Source: Onstottus_B sp049273855
GTDB taxonomy: Bacteria; Acidobacteriota; Blastocatellia; UBA7656
Reading direction: 5' to 3'
Length of the DNA stretch: 45,363 bases
NCBI GenBank assembly: GCA_049273855.1
Contig: JBASRN010000208.1
Location: forward strand, 1 to 45,363
A program made the position numbers and the translations under genes. How positions within the stretch are numbered: position 1 is the first letter of the stretch; every line of letters starts with the position of its first letter. The notes beneath the pieces are model-generated. The model saw only the letters and a program-made list of their open reading frames with translations. It was not told where the DNA came from and made no database searches. This document shows positions 40,740-45,363 of this stretch, one piece after another.

Positions 40740-41173
40740 AAGCAGGCGGATCGCTGCCGTTCCTGGATCAAGCGGCGCGACGGTTTCATCTTGCCCAGGT
40801 GCGGCAGCGCCCCGACATGAAACGCCGGTTGTGGGTCAGTCCGAGTTCAGAGTACAAGCTTCAGATTGCTCTTTTGGCCTCACGAACGTGACAACCAATA
40901 AAGCTTGTACTCTGAATCTAAACTGACTGCCCAAACGCGACTAAACTTGAAGCCGGGCCACTGGCTGGCCCGCCAGCCGAGTCACCCTATGGTCGGCGAC
41001 CACCCCAAATCGTTTAGGATTGCGACCTGACCGCGATCAATCACGCACAACCTAAACACCCCGATCACAACAGTTGCAGTGTGGCATCGACCGCGGCTGC
41101 GGATGGCACAGTCATTGCCCTACTCACTACCGAGCGGCGTTTTAAGCCGCCGGAAACGGAGGCAAGAAAGAAC
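40740..41173. other. Intergenic region with an inverted repeat and a hairpin
   Basis: After mdh comes the inverted repeat at 40846-40916, then a GGGCCA/TGGCCC hairpin at 40955-40971 without a T-run. No promoter with a good match and no gene is recognised in the remainder. Confidence 0.4.
40846..40916. repeat. 16-base perfect inverted repeat
   Basis: TTCAGAGTACAAGCTT (40846-40861) and its exact reverse complement (40901-40916) enclose 39 bases. It could be a hairpin at the end of the mdh transcript or a small dispersed element. Confidence 0.85.
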
Positions 41174-41560
41174 ATGTTCACTAAGAAACTCAGCGCAATG
41201 TTTTTGGGATTCATTTTGATGTTCGCCGCGGCGACGACTGCGAGCGCGCAATTCAGGTATCGCGACAGGGATCGCGGATTGTCTACGGGTGAAAAGGTCG
41301 GGATCATTGGCGGCGGCGCGGCTGCCGGCGCGGTGATCGGCGGCCTGATCGGCGGAAAGAAGGGCGCGATCATCGGCGGATTGCTCGGTGGCGGTGGAGG
41401 CGGAGCGTACGTTTACAGCCAGAGGGACGACGACCGTTGGGGACGATATCGTGACCGCAACTGGCGAGATCGCAACTTCAGAGCTCGGGATTATCGTTTT
41501 CGCAACTTCCGGAACTTCGACCGAGATCGTTTCGTCAGAAACGACCGCTGGAGACGCTAA
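41174..41560 (+). CDS. Small secreted glycine-zipper protein with Arg/Asp-rich tail
   Basis: A 128-residue exported protein: signal peptide (MFTKKLSAMFLGFILMFAAA, cleavage near ASAQ), a short charged stretch, a glycine-zipper core (VGIIGGGAAAGAVIGGLIGG, GAIIGGLLGGGGGGAY, residues about 42-75) and a tail of about 45 residues rich in Arg, Asp, Phe and Tyr, repeating RDRNWRDRNF-like units. Glycine zippers pack against membranes, so it may sit in the outer membrane. The ATG at 41174 is used because the signal peptide begins there. Confidence 0.7.
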   Translation: MFTKKLSAMFLGFILMFAAATTASAQFRYRDRDRGLSTGEKVGIIGGGAAAGAVIGGLIGGKKGAIIGGLLGGGGGGAYVYSQRDDDRWGRYRDRNWRDRNFRARDYRFRNFRNFDRDRFVRNDRWRR

Positions 41561-41596
41561 ATCGAATGCCACCGTCTCGAGTTCGCTGGTAGAATC

Positions 41597-42547
41597 GTGA
41601 CGGTGAAGCGAATAAAACTCAGATCGCTGGTATTGATCTTGCCGCTGACGGCGCTCTTAGCGTCGTCAGCGGTTTCTATTATTGCGCAAATCCAGCGCAA
41701 GCCCCAAAGCCCGGAAGCTCAAACCAACACCCCGCGAAAAAGAACCGTCGTCGCCCGCGGCCAACTCACCGGGACGCGCGCATCCCAGCAAATAGTCACC
41801 TGGAAAACTGGTTTCGGTCAGGGCTCAACCACCCACCTCGCTATCGAGACTACCGGTGGTAACCCTCGCGCTCTCTGGCAGGCCCAAGAGTATTTCCTCG
41901 CGACTGATATCAACAACGTAAGGGTCGCGGACCTTGACGGCGATCGAGTGCCTGAGATCATCGCCCTCTTCTGGCGTGGCGCGTCTGCCGGCGCTACGCT
42001 TCGGGTCTTTCATTGGGATCCGAGTTCACGGACTTTTGTTGAGATCGATCACAGAAACGACGAGGCCGGCACGGTTGGGATTCATAGCTATCGCATTCGC
42101 GGTCGAGTTGGTCATCAGCGAATCATTGTCTACACAGGGACAACCGCGAGCGACCGAGTCCACGGCGGCGAGTTTGAAGTGCGGGGTTCCGAGCTTGTCC
42201 GATTGGGAGGAGGTGGGCGAGTGACACCGCAAGCCGAATCAGGAATCGAGGGACAGTCCGTGATAAGCCCGGTCCGTCCGGGACCACAGCGGCAAGATCA
42301 ATCCGGCTCCGCTCCTTATCGGACTACGCTGGCCGTCGTGAACACCGCCGGCGGCCGCGAAGTGGCCCGATTCGAAACCGGCTCCGATGGCCGATTTCGA
42401 GTCTCGCTTCCACCGGGCGAATATCGCATTGGCCCTCCGCCGGAGACCCACCGCCGAGGGTTTCCGCGTGGCGAGGAGCAAACCGTGAAGGTCTTGCCTG
42501 GTCAATTTACCAGGGTGACGATCGAGTTTGACAGCGGTATGAGATAA
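41597..42547 (+). CDS. Secreted protein with FG-GAP-like and prealbumin-like parts
   Basis: A 316-residue exported protein. An N-terminal signal segment (LRSLVLILPLTALLASSAVS) is followed by a propeller-like region with an FG-GAP-type loop (VRVADLDGDRVPEIIALFW) and, from about 240, a carboxypeptidase-regulatory-like beta domain (LAVVNTAGGREVARFETGSDGRFRVSLPPGEYRI). Such domains often mediate surface binding. GTG codons at 41597 and 41603 are both possible starts; neither has a strong ribosome site. It follows the glycine-zipper gene by 36 bases. Confidence 0.7.
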   Translation: MTVKRIKLRSLVLILPLTALLASSAVSIIAQIQRKPQSPEAQTNTPRKRTVVARGQLTGTRASQQIVTWKTGFGQGSTTHLAIETTGGNPRALWQAQEYFLATDINNVRVADLDGDRVPEIIALFWRGASAGATLRVFHWDPSSRTFVEIDHRNDEAGTVGIHSYRIRGRVGHQRIIVYTGTTASDRVHGGEFEVRGSELVRLGGGGRVTPQAESGIEGQSVISPVRPGPQRQDQSGSAPYRTTLAVVNTAGGREVARFETGSDGRFRVSLPPGEYRIGPPPETHRRGFPRGEEQTVKVLPGQFTRVTIEFDSGMR

Positions 42548-42658
42548 GCCCCCACGACAATCCCCAACCGGATTGCCGCGACTCCGTCCCGGCTTTGGAA
42601 TTCGGGTGATTCGTGGCAACTTGCCGTTGCAGTCAGCCCGCGTTTCGGGCAGATGACT

Positions 42659-43759
42659 TTACCTTTGACTAGCGAGCTGCTTCTTCCTTTCAGCCTCGCT
42701 GACCATCCTCAAGAGCAAACTCTTCAGCCGCACTTCTTCTTCGCTCTCGATCTTTAGCTGGGCGGCATAAACCGGAAAGTCACCCAGCACAATACCCTCG
42801 AGCCTCACGGCGTCCTTTTCGGTCGTCACTATCGCATCGGCCCCCAAATCGCGCGCGCTTTTCAATACCTGATCGAAGTCTTGCTGCGTGAAGTCGTGGT
42901 GGTCGCGAAAGAAGTTCTCGCTGACGATGTTCATCCCTGCTTGCAGAATGTCGTCGGCGAACGCGTGCGGGTTGCCGATTGCGCACATCAACGCAGTATT
43001 CCAACTGGCGAACTCGCGCGCCTCGTACACCTCGCCGCTGACGAGATGCCGCAGCCCGGAGATCGCAGAATACACGTACATCACAGGCACTTGCCCGCCG
43101 CAGAAATGCTTTATGATCGCGTTGGTCTGCGCCTGGTCGAACGGGCGGTCCGCTCGAGTCACTATCACCGCGTCCGCTCGTTTGATCCCGTAAAGCGGTT
43201 CGCGCAAGCGGCCAAACGGCGCCATCTCGAATCCGCCAAACGGATCGGTCGCGTCAATCAACAGCAGGTTCATGTCGCGCCCCAGAGCGAGATGCTGATA
43301 CGCGTCGTCTAGAATCAAAACGTCTGCATTCAGCTCTCGCTCAGCCCAGCGGCCACCTTCGAACCTGTCGCCGTTCACGATCACCGGAACGTCGGGCAAC
43401 GCCCGCGCCAGCATCAGCGGTTCGTCGCCAACTTCTCGTTGCGAGGTTTCAGTTGAAGCGCGATCTTCTCGCGGGTCGTTCAGTACTCGCATCCCGCGTG
43501 AGCGGCGCCCGTAGCCTCGCGTCAGAATCGCAACCTCGTGGCCTTCGGCTTTCAGATAACGCGCAATGAACTCGACCAACGGCGTCTTTCCAACGCCGCC
43601 GAAGGTGATGTTACCGATACTGATGACGATCGGGCCGACTCGCTTCAGCTTCAGGTATTCAGTCTCGTAAGCCGCAACGCGCAGACGCACTCCAAGCTCG
43701 TAAATCTTGGCGGGCAGCCAAAGGAGCGCGCGCTTAAGCTTTTGATCTTTGGCGATCAT
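42659..43759 (-). CDS. lpxK: Tetraacyldisaccharide 4'-kinase
   Basis: A 366-residue inner-membrane enzyme that phosphorylates the 4' position of the lipid A disaccharide. Walker A is GNITFGGVGKT (residues 49-59), and ILTRGYGRRSRG, VGDEPLMLAR and ILDDAYQHLALGRDMNLLLIDATDPFGG (catalytic region) follow. The ATG at 43759 overlaps the waaA stop by four bases; the frame stays open further into waaA but lacks a lpxK-like N-terminus. waaA and lpxK therefore form a lipid A/Kdo operon, which shows that the organism makes LPS. Confidence 0.95.
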   Translation of the reverse strand: MIAKDQKLKRALLWLPAKIYELGVRLRVAAYETEYLKLKRVGPIVISIGNITFGGVGKTPLVEFIARYLKAEGHEVAILTRGYGRRSRGMRVLNDPREDRASTETSQREVGDEPLMLARALPDVPVIVNGDRFEGGRWAERELNADVLILDDAYQHLALGRDMNLLLIDATDPFGGFEMAPFGRLREPLYGIKRADAVIVTRADRPFDQAQTNAIIKHFCGGQVPVMYVYSAISGLRHLVSGEVYEAREFASWNTALMCAIGNPHAFADDILQAGMNIVSENFFRDHHDFTQQDFDQVLKSARDLGADAIVTTEKDAVRLEGIVLGDFPVYAAQLKIESEEEVRLKSLLLRMVSEAERKKQLASQR

Positions 43760-45240
43760 TTGGATAACGGCCGCGGCGTGAAAATCTCTTTGATAGCCGC
43801 GACGGTGCACTCGGCCGCCCCGCGCCGGCTTGCGATCAGGTTGCGCGCGCGCGCGCCGATCTGGGCCGCCGCTTCGCGATCGGACAACAACCGTGCAAGC
43901 TCGCTTGCGAGACTCGAGCCAGAAGCGTCGCCGGCCGTGCCCAGTTGCACGATAGCATCAGCCTGGACGAAGTCATCCACGATCTGCTTGAAGTTCTCGG
44001 TGTGAGGCCCGACGATGATCGGCTTTGCGCAAGCGGCCGGCTCGATAACGTTGTGACCGCCGCGCGGGACCAGGCTGCCGCCGACGAACACTACCGAGGC
44101 GGACCCGTACACCGATTGAAGCTCTCCGATGCTGTCAAGCAGTACAACATCCGCCGCCCGCGGATCCGCCGATGTATTCGATGAAGGGCCGCCTCGGTTG
44201 TTTTCGCCAGCTTGCTGCAAACGCGCGTCGCCAGACTGCGAGCGGCGAGCAAAGGTGAAACCCGATAGCGCGATCAAGTCCGCGACTTCGTCGAAGCGCT
44301 CCGGATGGCGCGGCGCTATGACGAGCCGCGCGTCTTCGAGTCCTGACTGCGCGCGAACATCGCGAAGCGCTTCCAACAATATCCGCTCCTCACCGGGCGC
44401 CGTGCTTCCGCCAACGATCAAGTGAGGCGACGCAGAGAGAGCAAACTGATCATCAAGCTCGCGGTGGGGGATTGGGGATGGGAGATGGAGGATTGAGGAT
44501 TGAGGATTGAGGATGGAGGATGGGGGTTGGAAGTTGGCTTCATCTTCGCTAGCCGCCATCCTCAATTCTCCATCCTCAATCCTCAATACCCCAACCCCCA
44601 CTTCGTACTTGAGGTTCCCACACACACGCACGCCGATCGCAAGCGCGCCCAGCGATCGAGCTCGATCGGCGTCCGCTTCCGATTGCATCACCAGCAGCGA
44701 AACGTCTCGAAGCACGCGTCGGATGAATGGACGGACTCGGTGGTAGCGGCTAAACGACCGCTCGGAAATCCGGCCGTTTGCCACCACCGTCACGGCGCCG
44801 AGTTGCTGGCACTCGCGGATGAAATTGGGCCACAGTTCGGTCTCCAGAATCACCACAATCGACGGCTTCACGTGGAGCAAAGCGCGCCGCGCGGCGAAAC
44901 GGAAATCAAACGGAAAATAGAAAACCTCATCTATAAGCGAGGGACAACTCGATCGCGCCAGCCGTTGACCGGTGAGCGTAATGGTCGAGACTACGAAGCG
45001 CGCTTCGGGCATTTCGCGGCGGAGGCGCTCGATCAGCGGCCGCGCGGCTTGAAACTCGCCCACCGAAACAGCGTGAACCCAGATAGTCTCGCGTTCATCG
45101 CTCATCAGGGATTTAGGCAACCGGCCCATTCGCTGTTTGAAGCTGCCTTTGTATTTGCCGTGCCTGACAGCCTGGTAGATGAAATGTGGCAGCAGAACTA
45201 TGAAGAGGACGACGAGGGCCAGGCTGTAGAGAACGTACAT
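43756..45240 (-). CDS. waaA: Kdo transferase with two in-frame insertions
   Basis: A 494-residue glycosyltransferase that attaches Kdo to lipid A; typical members have about 420-430 residues. Normal parts are the N-terminal anchor, IWVHAVSVGEFQAARPLI, VVSTITLTGQRLA, FPFDFRFAARRAL, ILETELWPNFI, CGNLKYEV, GSTAPGEE, IAPRHPERF, VGGSLVPRGGHNVIEPA and PHTENF. Between CGNLKYEV and GSTAPGEE about 45 residues (about 213-258) come from a palindromic GGATTGAGG repeat, which reads LRIEDGELRM and PPSSILNPQSSILHLP. A second low-complexity insert (GDARLQQAGENNRGGPSSNT) lies before LLDSIGEL. Both are in surface loops, so the enzyme may still work. Confidence 0.93.
   Translation of the reverse strand: MYVLYSLALVVLFIVLLPHFIYQAVRHGKYKGSFKQRMGRLPKSLMSDERETIWVHAVSVGEFQAARPLIERLRREMPEARFVVSTITLTGQRLARSSCPSLIDEVFYFPFDFRFAARRALLHVKPSIVVILETELWPNFIRECQQLGAVTVVANGRISERSFSRYHRVRPFIRRVLRDVSLLVMQSEADADRARSLGALAIGVRVCGNLKYEVGVGVLRIEDGELRMAASEDEANFQPPSSILNPQSSILHLPSPIPHRELDDQFALSASPHLIVGGSTAPGEERILLEALRDVRAQSGLEDARLVIAPRHPERFDEVADLIALSGFTFARRSQSGDARLQQAGENNRGGPSSNTSADPRAADVVLLDSIGELQSVYGSASVVFVGGSLVPRGGHNVIEPAACAKPIIVGPHTENFKQIVDDFVQADAIVQLGTAGDASGSSLASELARLLSDREAAAQIGARARNLIASRRGAAECTVAAIKEIFTPRPLSK
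44465..44600. repeat. Palindromic GGATTGAGG minisatellite inside waaA
   Basis: The left half (about 44465-44537) is tandem GGATTGAGG/GGATGG units; the right half (about 44556-44600) is the reverse complement in pattern, CCTCAATTCTCCATCCTCAA. The total keeps the waaA frame open. Confidence 0.85.
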
Positions 45241-45269
45241 ACTTTCGGCTGCGAGAAACCGGACAGCAG

Positions 45270-45362
45270 AACAGGCTCGTCGAGCCTGTTTCCCTCACTC
45301 CGTCAGGAGTGAAATGTTTATAGAAGCCAGCGGGCGGTCCCCATCACTCCTCTAGGAGTGAT
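45270..45362. repeat. Three short palindromes upstream of waaA
   Basis: AACAGGCTC/GAGCCTGTT (45270-45290), TCACTCC/GGAGTGA (45295-45312) and ATCACTCCT/AGGAGTGAT (45343-45362, perfect with a two-base loop). The last two are about 48 bases apart and share the same core, so they look like tandem copies; the array may continue past the window end. Confidence 0.85.
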
Positions 45363-45363
45363 A

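Noticed and set aside
42636..42650. GCCCG/CGGGC hairpin as a terminator after the prealbumin-like secreted protein gene
   Set aside because: Only five pairs and no proper T-run; too weak to call.

Overview
The window is a protein-dense stretch (about 58% GC by eye) of a Gram-negative bacterial chromosome. The LPS genes waaA and lpxK, several signal-peptide proteins, a TonB-domain protein, a DUF4097 protein and an M28 peptidase suggest Acidobacteriota, probably the Blastocatellia side. That placement is inference; there is no rRNA gene here. I found no tRNA, rRNA, CRISPR array or transposase.

Layout. 1-4.5 kb: an O-methyltransferase, a small secreted protein, a reverse-strand operon (pterin dehydratase, acyl-CoA dehydrogenase, SDR) and a DUF4097 protein. 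4.8-10 kb: a translation cluster with rpmE, a DUF1385 membrane protein, prfA and prmC; PrmC methylates the GGQ motif of the PrfA product, and a secreted beta-lactamase-fold protein lies between the two. 10-13.3 kb: an ECF sigma / zinc anti-sigma / small membrane protein operon and an alpha/beta hydrolase. 13.3-18.8 kb: a TonB-domain protein, a polytopic membrane protein, a TPR-WD40 protein and an antibiotic-kinase-like phosphotransferase. 18.9-20.4 kb: a MerR regulator coupled to a thioredoxin-fold gene interrupted by one in-frame TGA. 20.6-26.7 kb: a small membrane protein, a HAD phosphatase, an M28 peptidase, accA, icd and a repeat protein. 26.8-30.1 kb: a DNA-modification island with a C5 methyltransferase, a putative nuclease and a Mig-like mismatch glycosylase. 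30.2-45.3 kb: a TSUP exporter, a large secreted protein, an FAD oxidoreductase with an ECF41-type sigma factor, an MBL hydrolase, a TerB-like protein, an APC permease, mdh, two secreted proteins, then lpxK and waaA.

Most notable. (1) The MerR-linked gene is best read as an undescribed or little-described selenoprotein: the TGA sits in a U-x-x-C thioredoxin motif, the frame stays open for about 250 codons on the far side, and a hairpin with a GU apical loop lies at a bacterial SECIS distance. (2) The restriction-modification-like island carries its own T:G mismatch glycosylase, which would repair deaminated 5-methylcytosine. (3) Several families of imperfect palindromic repeats are scattered through the window. 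They often overlap gene ends and appear to have been absorbed into coding sequence: the N-terminus of the beta-lactamase-fold protein, the start codon of the TonB-domain gene, the C-terminus of the HAD gene and an in-frame insert inside waaA.
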